Assembly: GCA_001899855.1 (NCBI GenBank) | Contig: MKWR01000035.1 | Coordinates: 1-39,451 of the forward strand | DNA length: 39,451 nucleotides | Direction of reading: 5' to 3' | From: Lysobacterales bacterium 63-13 | Lineage (GTDB): Bacteria; Pseudomonadota; Gammaproteobacteria; Xanthomonadales; Rhodanobacteraceae | Shown: in pieces, positions 6,750 to 16,800 of the stretch | Position numbering within the stretch: the stretch's first letter is position 1 | How the letters are laid out: each line of letters starts with the position of its first letter | The notes under the pieces: generated by a model | Database searches by the model: none | Seen by the model: only the letters and a program-made list of their open reading frames with translations | Told to the model about the DNA's origin: nothing | Position numbers and translations under genes: made by a program

Positions 6750-7751
6750 ATGATGACAATTCAGGACGTCGCTGCCGCGCGCACGCACTCCCATGCTTTC
6801 GATGAAGGCAATCCGCTGGCCGAACGAAACACGGGCCGGGCCATGTGGCTGACGATCATCATGATGGTGGTCGAAATCAGCGGCGGCTGGATCTACAACT
6901 CAATGGCCTTGCTCGCCGACGGCTGGCACATGAGTTCGCATGCCCTGGCTTTGGGCCTCTCGGCGTTCGCCTACGCCTGTGCGCGCCGCTACGCAACGGA
7001 TCATCGATTCGCATTCGGTACCTGGAAAATCGAGATCCTCGGCGGGTACACCAGTGCCATCCTGCTGCTCTGCGTCGCAGCGCTGATGGCGTTCCAGTCG
7101 ATCGAACGCTTGATCAGCCCGCTACCGATTCACTATTCGCAGGCCATCGTGCTGGCGGTAGTTGGTCTCGCGATCAACCTGATTTGTGCCTGGTTGCTAC
7201 GCGGTCATCACGATCACGATCATGGCCACGCGCATGGATCCAACCACCACGCCGGTAACGATCACGGTCACGCACATCACCACGATCTGAATCTGCGCTC
7301 GGCCTATCTGCACGTTCTTGCCGATGCTGCAACATCGGTGTTCGCCATTATCGCCCTCGTCGGTGGCATGCTCTGGGGAGCGCGCTGGCTTGACCCGCTC
7401 ATGGGCATCGTCGGTGCAATTCTGGTGACCGTCTGGGCCATTGGGCTATTGCGTGACACGGGAAAAGTCCTTCTCGACGCCGAGATGGATGCTCCGGTCG
7501 TCGAGGAGGTTCGCGAGGTGATCGCCGAGTGCGACCCGACAGCGATCATCACCGATCTGCATGTCTGGCGGGTTGGCAAAGGCAAGTTTGCGTGCGTGCT
7601 GAGTATCGTGACGCATAGCCGCATGAGAGCCGACGACTTCCGAAAGCATTTGTCCATACACGAAGAACTGGTGCATGTAACGGTCGAAACGACATCGATT
7701 CCCCCTGACGAATTGATCCCAAGCAATTCAGGGTTAAAGCCCCCTGTTTGA
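6750..7751 (+). CDS. dmeF: DmeF, cation diffusion facilitator (Co/Ni efflux)
   Basis: A 333-residue inner-membrane metal/proton antiporter. It has six membrane segments; the H-x3-D metal site is split as ALLADGWHMSSH in helix 2 and LADAATS in helix 5 (YLHVLADAATS). A His-rich loop between helices 4 and 5 (HHDHDHGHAHG onward) and the N-terminal THSHAF are typical of DmeF. The C-terminal cytosolic domain carries ITDLHVWRVG. The start at 6750 (MMTIQDV) was chosen because earlier in-frame codons overlap the operator. No strong ribosome site is seen. Confidence 0.9.
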   Translation: MMTIQDVAAARTHSHAFDEGNPLAERNTGRAMWLTIIMMVVEISGGWIYNSMALLADGWHMSSHALALGLSAFAYACARRYATDHRFAFGTWKIEILGGYTSAILLLCVAALMAFQSIERLISPLPIHYSQAIVLAVVGLAINLICAWLLRGHHDHDHGHAHGSNHHAGNDHGHAHHHDLNLRSAYLHVLADAATSVFAIIALVGGMLWGARWLDPLMGIVGAILVTVWAIGLLRDTGKVLLDAEMDAPVVEEVREVIAECDPTAIITDLHVWRVGKGKFACVLSIVTHSRMRADDFRKHLSIHEELVHVTVETTSIPPDELIPSNSGLKPPV

Positions 7752-7999
7752 AATCAATTTGCTACAGGCTTTTTGGTTCAAATCATACGGGCACTTTTCG
7801 AATGCGAAAACGCGGTGGATCGACAGTTCATCGAGTTTCCCAGCAGGTCCGAGTGACTGGGATGATCTAACCGCTTCCGATCGCAGTGTCACGACACTGA
7901 TTTGGAGCATTGTCTGTCAAAGCCCCATGTACGTGCTGAAATAGTAAAAGCGGATCCGGGCTTCCTTTTGGCGTTGGAAAATCTTGCATCATTATCCAC

Positions 8000-9070
8000 A
8001 TGACGAAATGGTTGAAACAGATTCCGGGGATTGGTCCCGCGTTGCTTGCGGCGGTGTTTTTTGGCGCAAGCACACCGTTGGCCAAGTTACTCGTGGCCGA
8101 TGTCTCGCCGATCCTGTTGGCCGGATTGCTATACGCAGGCTCTGGCCTCGGGTTGGGCACTTGGCTGCTGCTGCGGCGACTGCGCCCGCGAGATGCGAGT
8201 TCTGAGGCAGGCCTGCAGCGTCGCGACTTGCCTTGGCTCGCGGGTGCGGTGCTCTTCGGCGGCGTATTGGGGCCCGTGCTGTTGATGCTCGGGTTGGCAT
8301 ATACCCCTGCGTCGACGGCATCCCTGCTGCTCAATACCGAGAGTGTCCTGACCGCCCTGATTGCGTGGATCGTGTTTCGCGAGAATGTTGACGTCCGCAT
8401 CTTCCTGGGGATGCTCGCCATTGTTGCCGGCGGCGTGATCCTGTCATGGTCCCAGGCGCCCTCGACAGGTTTGCCTTGGGGCGCGTTCGCCATTGCCGGT
8501 GCATGCGCGTGCTGGGCCATCGACAACAACCTGACTCGCGTGGTGTCGGGCGGTGATCCCGTTCAGATCGCCGCGATCAAGGGTGGCGTCGCAGGCACGA
8601 TCAACATTGCCATCGCGCTGATCATCGGGCAGCGCTTTCCGGGTCCGCTGCATGTGTTATCGGCCGGAACCATCGGGCTGATCGGCTACGGCGTCAGTCT
8701 GGCCGCCTTCGTTTTGGCTTTGCGCCATCTGGGTGCTGCGCGCACGGGCGCCTATTTTTCCACTGCACCCTTTGTCGGCGCAGCGTCGTCCCTGCTGTTG
8801 TTGAGCGAAACTCCCGGACTGAGCTTCTGGATCGCTGGTGCGCTGATGGCTTTGGGCGTCTGGCTGCATGTCAGTGAGCAGCATGTGCATGAACACGAAC
8901 ATGAGGCGCTCGACCATGAGCACCTGCACACCCATGATGACCACCATCGACATGCACATGAATTCGAGTGGAATGGGGGCGAACCGCATTCTCACCCGCA
9001 CAAGCACGAACCCATGATCCACTCGCATCCCCACTACCCGGATCTCCACCATCGGCACGAACACAACTAG
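8000..9070 (+). CDS. EamA/DMT-family transporter with a His-rich C-terminal tail
   Basis: A 356-residue protein with two EamA repeats, about ten membrane segments over residues 8-290. The first repeat starts LLAAVFFGASTPLAKLL and the second GAFAIAGACACWAIDNNLTRV. The last 67 residues are cytosolic or periplasmic and contain 24 histidines in H-x-H patterns (HVHEHEHE, HPHKHEP). Such tails bind Ni, Co or Zn, so a role in metal export is likely and fits the dmeRF neighbour. Ordinary EamA proteins have about 290-300 residues and lack the tail. The substrate is unknown; the first 250 bases upstream (7752-7999) show no gene. Confidence 0.82.
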   Translation: MTKWLKQIPGIGPALLAAVFFGASTPLAKLLVADVSPILLAGLLYAGSGLGLGTWLLLRRLRPRDASSEAGLQRRDLPWLAGAVLFGGVLGPVLLMLGLAYTPASTASLLLNTESVLTALIAWIVFRENVDVRIFLGMLAIVAGGVILSWSQAPSTGLPWGAFAIAGACACWAIDNNLTRVVSGGDPVQIAAIKGGVAGTINIAIALIIGQRFPGPLHVLSAGTIGLIGYGVSLAAFVLALRHLGAARTGAYFSTAPFVGAASSLLLLSETPGLSFWIAGALMALGVWLHVSEQHVHEHEHEALDHEHLHTHDDHHRHAHEFEWNGGEPHSHPHKHEPMIHSHPHYPDLHHRHEHN

Positions 9071-9138
9071 GCGCTGCATGCTTTTGACAACGTTTGCACT
9101 TCAGCGTCGGAACGATTCATTGGTCGTGCGATGAGAAG

Positions 9139-9168
9139 GGTGCAGCAGTCCCCTTGGACTGCTGCACC
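9139..9168. terminator. Strong 13-bp hairpin after the EamA gene
   Basis: Two perfect arms (GGTGCAGCAGTCC and its complement) flank a four-base loop. No T-run follows on the plus strand, so it may not be a classical intrinsic terminator. It could end the transcript of the EamA gene or protect its 3' end. It lies between this gene and the IS5-family element. Confidence 0.5.
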
Positions 9169-9180
9169 TCAGGGCATTCG

Positions 9181-9203
9181 GGCAACGCTGAATAAGTCCG
9201 AGG
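9181..9203 (+). repeat. Left terminal inverted repeat of the IS5-family element
   Basis: It begins GGCAACGCTGAATAAGTCC and its core CTGAATAAGT matches the right-end core CTGAACAAGT. The exact first base was set from the best alignment of the two ends. Confidence 0.6.
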
Positions 9204-9248
9204 AATGCGTTATACGTCTCCACAACACAGCATGATGATAAAGTGGCG

Positions 9249-10211
9249 ATGAAGCAGCAGACGTTGGCGTTGGCCGGTGACCAGAATCAGGGATTTGAGC
9301 AGTATCGTCGCCCGACACGACGCGATCTGTTTCTCACGGAGATGGAGAAGCTGGTGCCTTGGTCGGCCTTGTGCGCCGTGATTGAACCTTTTTATCCCAA
9401 GCGCGGCAATGGGCGTCCGCCGGTTGGACTTGAACGGATGCTTCGCATGTATTTCGTGCAGCACTGGTTCAATCTGGCCGACGTGGCCAGCGAGGACGCA
9501 TTGCTGGACAGCACAGCGCTGCGTCAGTTTGTGGGCATTGACTTGGGCCGCGAGCGCGTACCTGACGGAACGACGCTGTTGAAGTTTCGACGGCTTCTGG
9601 AGAAGCATGAGCTGGGCGCCGCATTGTTTGCGCAGGTGAACGAGACGCTTGCGTTGCGGGGTCTGAAAGTAGGGACAGGAACCATCGTAGACGCCACGAT
9701 AATCGGCGCACCGAGTTCAACGAAGAACGCCGACAAGGCGCGGGATCCGGACATGTGCCAAACCCGCAAGGGCCAACAGTGGTACTTCGGCATGAAGCTG
9801 CATATTGGTGTCGACAGCCGAACAGGGTTGACCCATAGCGCAGCTGTAACGGCAGCCAATGTGCACGACAAGCACCCGTTGGAAGATCTGCTGCATGGCG
9901 AGGAGCGCCGGGTCTATGGTGACAGTGCGTACGCCAGTCAAAAGGCGCTGATCGCGGAGCATGCGCCGCAGGCAAAAGACTTCACCAACCAACGAACCCG
10001 CAAAGGCGGCGAAGTCGATGAGGCCGAGCGCTCACGCAACCGGAACAAATCACGCATTCGCGCCCGCGTCGAGCATGTCTTTGGCGTCGTGAAACGACTA
10101 TGGGGCTTCAGCAAAGTGCGCTATCGAGGCTTGGAGAAAAACGCGAACCGCAGCTTCGTGATGCTGGGCTTGGCCAATCTGTACCTGGCACGCAGGAAAT
10201 TGGCGGTTTGA
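9249..10211 (+). CDS. IS5-family transposase
   Basis: A 320-residue DDE transposase of the usual length. An N-terminal domain (RMLRMYFVQHWFNLAD) of the DUF772 type is followed by the catalytic core. The acidic triad is visible as D in GTIVDATII, D in RVYGDSAYAS and E in RARVEHVFGVVKRLWGF. An R-E/K-type motif and the C-terminal NLYLARRKL are typical. ATG 9249 was chosen over the GTG at 9243. The frame is intact, so the element may be active. Confidence 0.93.
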   Translation: MKQQTLALAGDQNQGFEQYRRPTRRDLFLTEMEKLVPWSALCAVIEPFYPKRGNGRPPVGLERMLRMYFVQHWFNLADVASEDALLDSTALRQFVGIDLGRERVPDGTTLLKFRRLLEKHELGAALFAQVNETLALRGLKVGTGTIVDATIIGAPSSTKNADKARDPDMCQTRKGQQWYFGMKLHIGVDSRTGLTHSAAVTAANVHDKHPLEDLLHGEERRVYGDSAYASQKALIAEHAPQAKDFTNQRTRKGGEVDEAERSRNRNKSRIRARVEHVFGVVKRLWGFSKVRYRGLEKNANRSFVMLGLANLYLARRKLAV

Positions 10212-10213
10212 TG

Positions 10214-10244
10214 CTCACTGGGCATCCATTGGATGCCCAGTGAG
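10214..10244. terminator. Perfect 14-bp hairpin after the IS5-family transposase
   Basis: Arms CTCACTGGGCATCC and its complement enclose a three-base loop, starting just after the transposase stop codon. It is followed by GGAAAAAG, not a T-run. It lies inside the element and probably ends the transposase transcript or shields it from outside transcription. Confidence 0.6.
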
Positions 10245-10332
10245 GAAAAAGTTACCCGCCAATGATCGACAATCCGATCAAAAATTGACGAATGAAAGCC
10301 GTTTTTTCATGTTGACGCACGTTGCGTCGCCA

Positions 10333-10355
10333 GCTCGCACTTGTTCAGCATATCC
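10333..10355 (-). repeat. Right terminal inverted repeat of the IS5-family element
   Basis: On the minus strand it begins GGATATGCTGAACAAGTG. The stop codon of the leftward small protein gene (10356-10358) starts at the very next base, so the element sits exactly at the end of that gene. Confidence 0.6.
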
Positions 10356-10616
10356 TTAGCTGTTTTTGCGCGGCACCGTCTCGCCGGCGGCTTTCTTCTC
10401 GGCATCGCATTTCGCTTGCAGTGCCTTGATGTCCACGTCCCCCATATTGTTTGAATAGTGCTCGTTGTCCGCCAGCTGATCGCAGTTCACCGGCTTGGCC
10501 TTTGTTACCGGCGGAACATAGTCATCGTGCAAGCTGGGGTCGTGGGCATGCGCGCTGGCGGCAAGCAATAGGGTGGAGGTGGCAATGGCAGAAACGAATA
10601 CGGAACGTAGATCCAT
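10356..10616 (-). CDS. Small periplasmic protein, unknown function
   Basis: An 86-residue protein with a signal peptide (VFVSAIATSTLLLAASAHA). The mature part is short and charged: HDPSLHDDYVPPV followed by NCDQLADNEHYSN and KALQAKCDAEKKAAGE, with two cysteines that could form a disulfide. It is the last gene of the leftward czc-hupE group. The stop codon abuts the IS5-family element, so the original C-terminus may have been longer. I do not recognise the family; position suggests a part in metal handling. Confidence 0.65.
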   Translation of the reverse strand: MDLRSVFVSAIATSTLLLAASAHAHDPSLHDDYVPPVTKAKPVNCDQLADNEHYSNNMGDVDIKALQAKCDAEKKAAGETVPRKNS

Positions 10617-10688
10617 GATGATGCTCCAGTTGAGTGGCGCATGGCGCGCCACGGTTGTTGTGACTATGGGTGGCAAGGGTGACCAGCA

Positions 10689-11348
10689 CTACGGCCGGTG
10701 CAGGTCGGGTTGAAATCCGACGGCTTCAACTTCCACGGTGACCGGCTCGGCACCATGGTTTTTCCAGTACCAGCCGTGGCTGCCCTCGAAGGGGGCCACG
10801 AAGGTGCCAGAGGATTCGTGCTGAGCGGCTTCGACCGCATAGCTCGTCCAGGCGTTTTTCACGTTCAAACGCTCACCGTGCATGTCGACAGCCACATCGG
10901 CGCTCGCGGTCCAGTGGAACACCAGGCCTTCACCGGTTTTGAGCTGCGCCTTGACCTCGGCACCCTTGCCCGGTTCCAGGATCACCGTGAGCGTACTGCG
11001 ACGGAGTGGTCCCGCAACCAAGGAAACAGCACTGGCATCCAGGGACTGGCCATCCGATTTTCCGAACGCAGCTTCGGCCCTCGCTGCGAGGGCGGCATTC
11101 GCAGCATCCGAACCGTCGGTAGCAGAAGTTACCGGCACCTGCCCGGGTGGTGGCGGGGACGAGGGCGCTTCGGAATTTGCACCGAGCACATCGAGCCCGA
11201 GGTGGCCGCCGATTCCGGTGGGGTCGATGCCGTATTCCGCCGGCATGACAACCGTTATCAGTAAGAGAGCCGCCAAGGCCATGGACAGGCCGGTGGCCTT
11301 GAGTAGGCGCTGAGTGCTGGGAAGATTCTGATTCTGGGAAATGTTCAT
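10689..11348 (-). CDS. Membrane-anchored periplasmic protein next to HupE
   Basis: A 219-residue protein with one N-terminal membrane segment (LSMALAALLLITVVMPAEYG). A Pro-rich and Ala-rich linker follows (SSPPPPGQVPV). The soluble domain near 110-215 is beta-rich (STLTVILEPGKGAEVK, VFHWTASADVAVDMHGE) and ends with SHGWYWKNHGAEPVTVEVEA. It starts 11 bases after the HupE gene ends, so the two are surely co-transcribed. Proteins like this are often found beside HupE-type transporters; the role is unknown. The His and Trp residues near the end could bind metal. Confidence 0.7.
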   Translation of the reverse strand: MNISQNQNLPSTQRLLKATGLSMALAALLLITVVMPAEYGIDPTGIGGHLGLDVLGANSEAPSSPPPPGQVPVTSATDGSDAANAALAARAEAAFGKSDGQSLDASAVSLVAGPLRRSTLTVILEPGKGAEVKAQLKTGEGLVFHWTASADVAVDMHGERLNVKNAWTSYAVEAAQHESSGTFVAPFEGSHGWYWKNHGAEPVTVEVEAVGFQPDLHRP

Positions 11349-11359
11349 GCAAGCCTCGA

Positions 11360-12076
11360 TCAGGAAACGAAATAACCAGTGAGTTGATAGCCGATCAGCA
11401 CGAAGCCGGCGGTCATAAGCAGGGTATTGGCCGCGAAGGCCTGGCGGGCGAAGGCCGCACGGCGGCGCCAGAAGCCCATCGCGATCAAGATGCCGCCGAG
11501 CGCCAGCAACTGTCCCAGCTCAACCCCAACATTGAAGGCCAGGATGTTGGACACCAGACCATCGGGAGAGAGCTGGAATTCTTGCAGCTTGGTGGCCAGG
11601 CCGAAGCCGTGGAAGAAGCCGAAAACCAAAACGGCAAGCTTAGTGTTGGGCTGGAAGCCGAACCATCGCTGGAATGCGCCGAGGTTATCCAGTGCCTTGT
11701 AGACGACCGAAATGCCGATGATCCCATCGACCAGGTAGGCGTTGACGTGAACCCCGCCAAGCACACCGAATAGCAACGTCGCACTATGGCCGAGCGCGAA
11801 CAGGGTCACGTAGGCGGCGACCTCGCGCATGTGATACAGAAAGAACACCACGCCAAACAGGAAAAGTAAGTGGTCGTAGCCAGTGACCATGTGCTTGGCG
11901 CCTAGATACATGAACACGATCAAGTTTTGGCCGCTGCTTTGTTCGAGGAAGACTTTGTCTCCACCGGCGACCCCGTGGGCAAATGCGGCAGAAGCAACAA
12001 AGAGCAGCGTGATCGCGACCCATCCCTGCCAGAAGGGCGAAGTTCGTGTGGGCATTGCGGGAAATTTGAATGTCAT
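11360..12076 (-). CDS. HupE/UreJ-family metal transporter
   Basis: A 238-residue inner-membrane protein. It has a signal-like first segment ending in AAFAHG and then six or so membrane helices. The H-x-x-x-G-Y-D-H-L-L-F-L motif (MVTGYDHLLFLFGV) and the FFHGFGLA motif are typical and carry the metal-contacting His and Asp. The family imports or exports Ni or Co; the direction here is not shown. It lies 263 bases after czcC on the same strand and starts the hupE-anchor-small protein group. Confidence 0.88.
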   Translation of the reverse strand: MTFKFPAMPTRTSPFWQGWVAITLLFVASAAFAHGVAGGDKVFLEQSSGQNLIVFMYLGAKHMVTGYDHLLFLFGVVFFLYHMREVAAYVTLFALGHSATLLFGVLGGVHVNAYLVDGIIGISVVYKALDNLGAFQRWFGFQPNTKLAVLVFGFFHGFGLATKLQEFQLSPDGLVSNILAFNVGVELGQLLALGGILIAMGFWRRRAAFARQAFAANTLLMTAGFVLIGYQLTGYFVS

Positions 12077-12339
12077 TGATGGTTCCGTTGTGGCGAAAGG
12101 ATCGAAGCCTCCCTAGCGTGCAGGTCAGCGCGTAGGTAGGTCGTCCAGCACGAGCACGAGGACGTGGGCGAGCTGTCCATTGCAGAGGTTTTCGGCCAGA
12201 TAAGTGCGCGGCGAGAGTCCCCGTCACGGCACCGAGTCAGCCGAGGACCGGATGGGCAAGCAACCCGCACGCACCAGTGAAAACTGCGATGCGAATACGC
12301 ATGCGACGGCGAGGGCAAGGGGGAGTAGTTGCAAAGGCG

Positions 12340-13584
12340 TCACTCGTGTTCGAGTCCCCAGATGAGGTGGGCATCGACCAGCAAGGTGTAGTACGAGCGC
12401 AAGGCCAACACTCGGGCATCGAGCGCAGAATCTGCCGCATTCACTGCCTGCCGACGTGACAGCAGCAGAGTCTGCAAATCGACCTCGCCCAGCGAATAGG
12501 CGCGCTGGGTCAGACGAGCATTTTCACTTGTCTTGGTCCCACTTTGTTCGGCCAACTGCCAACGTTCGAAGCTACCTTTTGCATCGCTATAGGCCTGCGC
12601 AACTTCAATTTCGAGCAGTCGCAATTGCCGATCTCGCGCCGCCAGTGCCATGTCAACCTGACTCAGCGCTTGTTGCAGTCGCTGATTGCGGTGGCGCCCT
12701 GGAATCGGGATGGTCAGGCTCACGCCGATGACCCTCTCGTTGGAGAACGCCTCAGAAGCGCTATAGACCCCGATGGTCGGATCCGGGATGCGGTCCGCCC
12801 GAGCACGTGACGCCGCGAGCTCGGCCTTCTCGAACTCCACTTGGGCGATCCGGAGAGGATCGCTGGTACCCAGGATACGTTCCTTCCACACGGACTCAGC
12901 CTGAGTAACGGCCTGCGGGTCAGCCAACGTCAATGCGGCCCCATCGGCGCCCGGAAAGCGGATCCGCAATTTTGCCAGCGCCTTCTCCTCATCTGAAATC
13001 GCCAGGCTGAGCTGGCGACTGATCTCGGCGGTATCGGCCTCGATCACATTCAACTCCAGCGTGGCGGCATCGCCGGCCCGTCTACGCACTCCCACCACCC
13101 GCACGCTTTCCTCACCAAATTTGACCTGTTCCCGCATCAGTTCACGGGCGCGTACTGCGCCCTGCCAATCCATCCAGAGACCGACAAAGTCTCGGGCTGT
13201 CTCATGCATTGCTTCATCAACGCGCGTTTGCGCCAGGTCGATTTCCGCGTTGCCCAGCCGACGATCGATTGCGCGCTTTCCGGGAAGGCGCACTGTGCGG
13301 TCCACGTCCATCGCCCATTCGTTGGATGTCCGGCCACCGCCTTCATAGCGCCTGCGCTGCGACGACAGTTTGGCGGTGAACTCATAGGGCGATGCGCTGA
13401 GCATACCGGCGGCATGGCGGGCGGCTTGCAGGCCGGCATCGGCTTCTTGAACCGAAGGGTCTTGTCGCAACCACGCTTGCACTAACTCAGTCGGCGGCAA
13501 CCCTGGGGGCGTCGTGACGTCCAGTACTTCGGCGCGCAGTCCCGGTGAAAGCGCCAAGAGTACGGCGACCATCAAAACCTTCAT
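12340..13584 (-). CDS. czcC: CzcC-like TolC-family outer-membrane efflux protein
   Basis: A 414-residue protein with a signal peptide (VLMVAVLLALSPGLRA). Two TolC repeats are seen: residues 30-210, with PYEFTAKLSSQRRRYEGGG, and 220-410, with RIPDPTIGVYSASEAFSNE and IGVSLTIPIPGRHRNQ. It forms the outer-membrane channel of the Czc pump. The start overlaps the DUF3240 stop (13581-13584, ATGA), so translation is coupled. The gene order czcB-czcA-DUF3240-czcC differs from the common czcC-B-A order. The region from 12077 to 12339 downstream shows no gene. Confidence 0.88.
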   Translation of the reverse strand: MKVLMVAVLLALSPGLRAEVLDVTTPPGLPPTELVQAWLRQDPSVQEADAGLQAARHAAGMLSASPYEFTAKLSSQRRRYEGGGRTSNEWAMDVDRTVRLPGKRAIDRRLGNAEIDLAQTRVDEAMHETARDFVGLWMDWQGAVRARELMREQVKFGEESVRVVGVRRRAGDAATLELNVIEADTAEISRQLSLAISDEEKALAKLRIRFPGADGAALTLADPQAVTQAESVWKERILGTSDPLRIAQVEFEKAELAASRARADRIPDPTIGVYSASEAFSNERVIGVSLTIPIPGRHRNQRLQQALSQVDMALAARDRQLRLLEIEVAQAYSDAKGSFERWQLAEQSGTKTSENARLTQRAYSLGEVDLQTLLLSRRQAVNAADSALDARVLALRSYYTLLVDAHLIWGLEHE

Positions 13585-13883
13585 GCGATTTCTCCTTCAA
13601 CAGCCAGCGCCGTCATCCAGAAACGGATACCGGTGCCGGCGAAGTCGCGTCGCAACAGTTCATTGAGCGCGCCAGATTCGTCTTCAGTCACGATGATTTG
13701 CACAAACACCATTCGGCTGCGCCCCATCACTTGCTCGCCCGCGCTCAAACGGCCGTGCGCAGTGCCGTGGCTGGAGACCGGCGTACTCGTGAAGACCTCG
13801 TCGTCGAATGTGGTCAACAACGCGTCGAGGAGTTTTTCTTCCACGTCCGGGGAACAGATCAACGAGAAGCAATATTTAGACAT
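13581..13883 (-). CDS. DUF3240-family small protein of the Czc operon
   Basis: A 100-residue protein with a ferredoxin-like or PII-like pattern: YCFSLICSPDVEEKLLDAL at the start and SRMVFVQIIVTEDESGALN in the second half. DUF3240 proteins are found beside CzcA-type pumps and are thought to be regulatory or accessory. It overlaps both neighbours: the czcA stop by eight bases and the czcC start by four. His and Cys residues (SSHGTAHG) could sense metal. Confidence 0.8.
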   Translation of the reverse strand: MSKYCFSLICSPDVEEKLLDALLTTFDDEVFTSTPVSSHGTAHGRLSAGEQVMGRSRMVFVQIIVTEDESGALNELLRRDFAGTGIRFWMTALAVEGEIA

Positions 13884-16800
13884 GACGCGCCTCCGATTTG
13901 GCGTGTGCGAAGCGTAGATAAAGAATGGGAAGCAGAATCAGCGTCAGCGCGGTTGCAGTGACCAGTCCGCCGATGACAACGATGGCGAGGGGGCGCTGGA
14001 TTTCTGAGCCAGGGCCGGTCGCGAATAGCAACGGCACCAAGCCAAACGCGGTGATCGAGGCGGTCATCATCACCGGTCGCAATCGCCGCTTGGCCCCTTG
14101 GGTGACGCATGTCAGCAAGTCGTAGCCCTCTGCATGCAATTGGTTGAAGTAGCTGACCAGCACCACACCGTTCAATACCGCAATACCCAACAACGCAATG
14201 AATCCCACCGAAGCCGGCACCGACAGGTACTCGCCGGTGACCCACAACGCCACGATGCCGCCGACCAACGCGAACGGGATGTTGCTGAGCACCAACAAGG
14301 ATTGACGGACCGATCCGAACGTCGAGAACAGGATCAGGAAGATCAGTCCGATCGACAGGGGAACGACCAGGGTCAACCGTGCTGCGGCGCGCTGTTGATT
14401 CTCGAACTGGCCGCCCCAGGTGATGCGGTAGCCGATCGGCAACGTCACTGCGCTGGCAATTTTTTGCTTGGCTTCCTCAACGAAGCCGACGAGGTCGCGG
14501 CCGGTCACGTTGGCAATGACCACGCTGTATCGGCTGCCCATCTCACGATCGATCTTGACCGGACCGCTTTCGCGCTTCAGTTCCGCCACACTTTCCAGCG
14601 GCACGTTGCCACCATCGGGCGTGGCGATCTGCAATGCGGAGAACTCTGCGGGCGACAGCCGCACGCGGTCCGGGCCGCGAATCAATATCGGCACGCGCCG
14701 ATTGCCCTCGATCACGGTACCCGCACGTTGTCCTTCAATCTGGATGCGCAATGCATCCTGCACTTCCTCCACCGACAGGCCAAACCGGCCGGCTGCCAGG
14801 CGATCGACAATCACTCGCAGGTACTGCACACCGTCGTTCTGAACGGTGTACACGTCCTGGTTGCCTGGAACGGTCTTCATGATTCCTTCGATACGCGTCG
14901 CCAGCTCATTGAGCGTGTCGAGGTCCGGACCGAACACCTTGATCGCGATATCGCCGCGCACGCCGATGATCATTTCCGATACGCGCATGTCGATCGGCTG
15001 AGTGAAGCTGTACTTGATGCCCGGCAACTGATCGAGCACTTCGCGGATCTTGACGATCAGCGCCTCCTTGTTGGCGAATTTCCATTCCTCGCGCGGCTTC
15101 AGCACCAGAAATGTATCGGTCTGGTTGAGGCCCATCGGGTCCAAACCAATCTCGTCCGAGCCTGCGCGTGCGACCACCCCGACGATCTCGGGAATGTTCT
15201 GCATTAGCGCCTGGTGAATCTTCAAATCCAGCGCCGCGGTTTCCTCCAGGCTGACCGAGGGCAGTTTCTCGATACCCACGATGATGTCGCCCTCATCCAT
15301 GGTCGGCATGAAGGTCTTGCCGACCTGGGTGTACACCAGCCCGGCAACCACCAGCAGCGCACCGGCAACGATGAAGACGACCTTGTGCCGTGCCATCGCC
15401 CAATCGAGCGCGGGCGAATAGAGGCCAAGCAGCCTGCGCGGCAACCAAGGCTCCTCTTGCGATACGTTCTTGATCAGGAACGAGCTGATTACCGGGATCG
15501 CGGTGAGAGAAAGCACCAGCGAGCCTGCCAGCGCAAAGGCGATGGTCAACGCGACGGGCACGAAGAACTTTCCTTCCAGACCCTGCAGGGTCATCAAGGG
15601 CAAAAAGACCGTGATAATAATCAGGATGCCGGCGGTAACCGGAACCGCCACTTCGCGAACGGCGCGAAACACGATGTGCAGGCGAGGCACCTTGCCTTTG
15701 GTGGGGTCGTGGGCCAGATGTTCCACGACATTTTCGACCACCACGACCGCCGCATCGACCAACATGCCCAAGGCAATGGCCAAACCGCCGAGGCTCATCA
15801 GATTGGCCGACATGCCGGCACCGCGCATCAGGATAAACGTCGACAGGGCAGCCAGCGGCAGCACCAACGCGACCGTCACCGCGGCACGCACGTTGCCGAG
15901 GAATAAGCCAAGCAGAACCAGCACGATCAACGTCGCTTCCAGTAGCGCCTTGGAGACCGTACCCACCGCTTTCCCGACCAGCTCGGCGCGGTTGTAGAAG
16001 ACTTTGAGTTCAACGCCCTTGGGCAAGCTGGGCATGATCTCGTCGATCTTCGCGGTGACGCCATTGACCACTTCGCGCGCATTCGCACCAGCCAAACCCA
16101 GCACCAGCCCTTGCACCGCTTCGGCCTTGCCGTCCATCGTCACCACGCCGTAGCGCGTGGTCGACCCGAGGCGGATTTCGGCGACATCCGCCAGGCGAAT
16201 CGGCGCCCCGGCCTTGCTGCCGACGACCACGGCGCGCAAGTCGTCCTGGTCGCGGATGTTGCCTTCGGTGCGAATGAGTAAGACTTCATCGCCCTCGCCA
16301 AGGCGTCCGGCACCGTCGTTACGATTGTTGCGCTCGATTCGCTCCTTGAGGTCGGCCGTGGACAGTCCGACGGCGGCGAGCTTTACCGGGTCCGGGATCA
16401 CCTCGAAGCTGCGAACGGTACCGCCCAGCGCATTGACGTCGGCCACGCCCGGCACCGAACGCAACGCGGGACGGACTACCCAATCGAGCAAGCTACGCTT
16501 CTCATCGAGCGACATGTCCTTCGCCTCGATGGTAAACATGAACATCTCACCCAGTGGCGTGGTGATCGGCGCCATGCCGCCGCTTATTCCGTTCGGCAGG
16601 TCGGCCATGATGCCGTTGAGCCGTTCGCCCACTTGCTGGCGAGCCCAGTAGATATCGGTGCCATCCTGGAAGTCGACGGTGACATCGACCAGGCCGTACT
16701 TGGCGACCGAACGCAACATGCGCTGACGCGGAATACCCAGCATTTCTACTTCGATCGGGATCGAGATACGTGTTTCGATTTCTTCCGGCGTCATGCCGGG

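Larger units (their letters stand above)
9181..10355 (+). mobile_element. IS5-family insertion sequence, complete
   Basis: One transposase gene is flanked by imperfect inverted repeats of about 23 bases: GGCAACGCTGAATAAGTCC onward at 9181-9203, and its partner at 10333-10355 with about 17 of 23 positions matching. The flanks read TTCG on the left and TTAG on the right. IS5-group elements commonly duplicate a four-base YTAR site, so the right flank fits but the left differs by one base. The element is about 1175 bases, normal for the family. It was inserted directly after the small periplasmic gene. Confidence 0.85.

Noticed and set aside
14098-15906. Long rightward open frames inside czcA
   Set aside because: They are antisense to a clear CzcA protein, have no ribosome site and no family-like sequence; GC-rich codon use keeps the opposite strand open.
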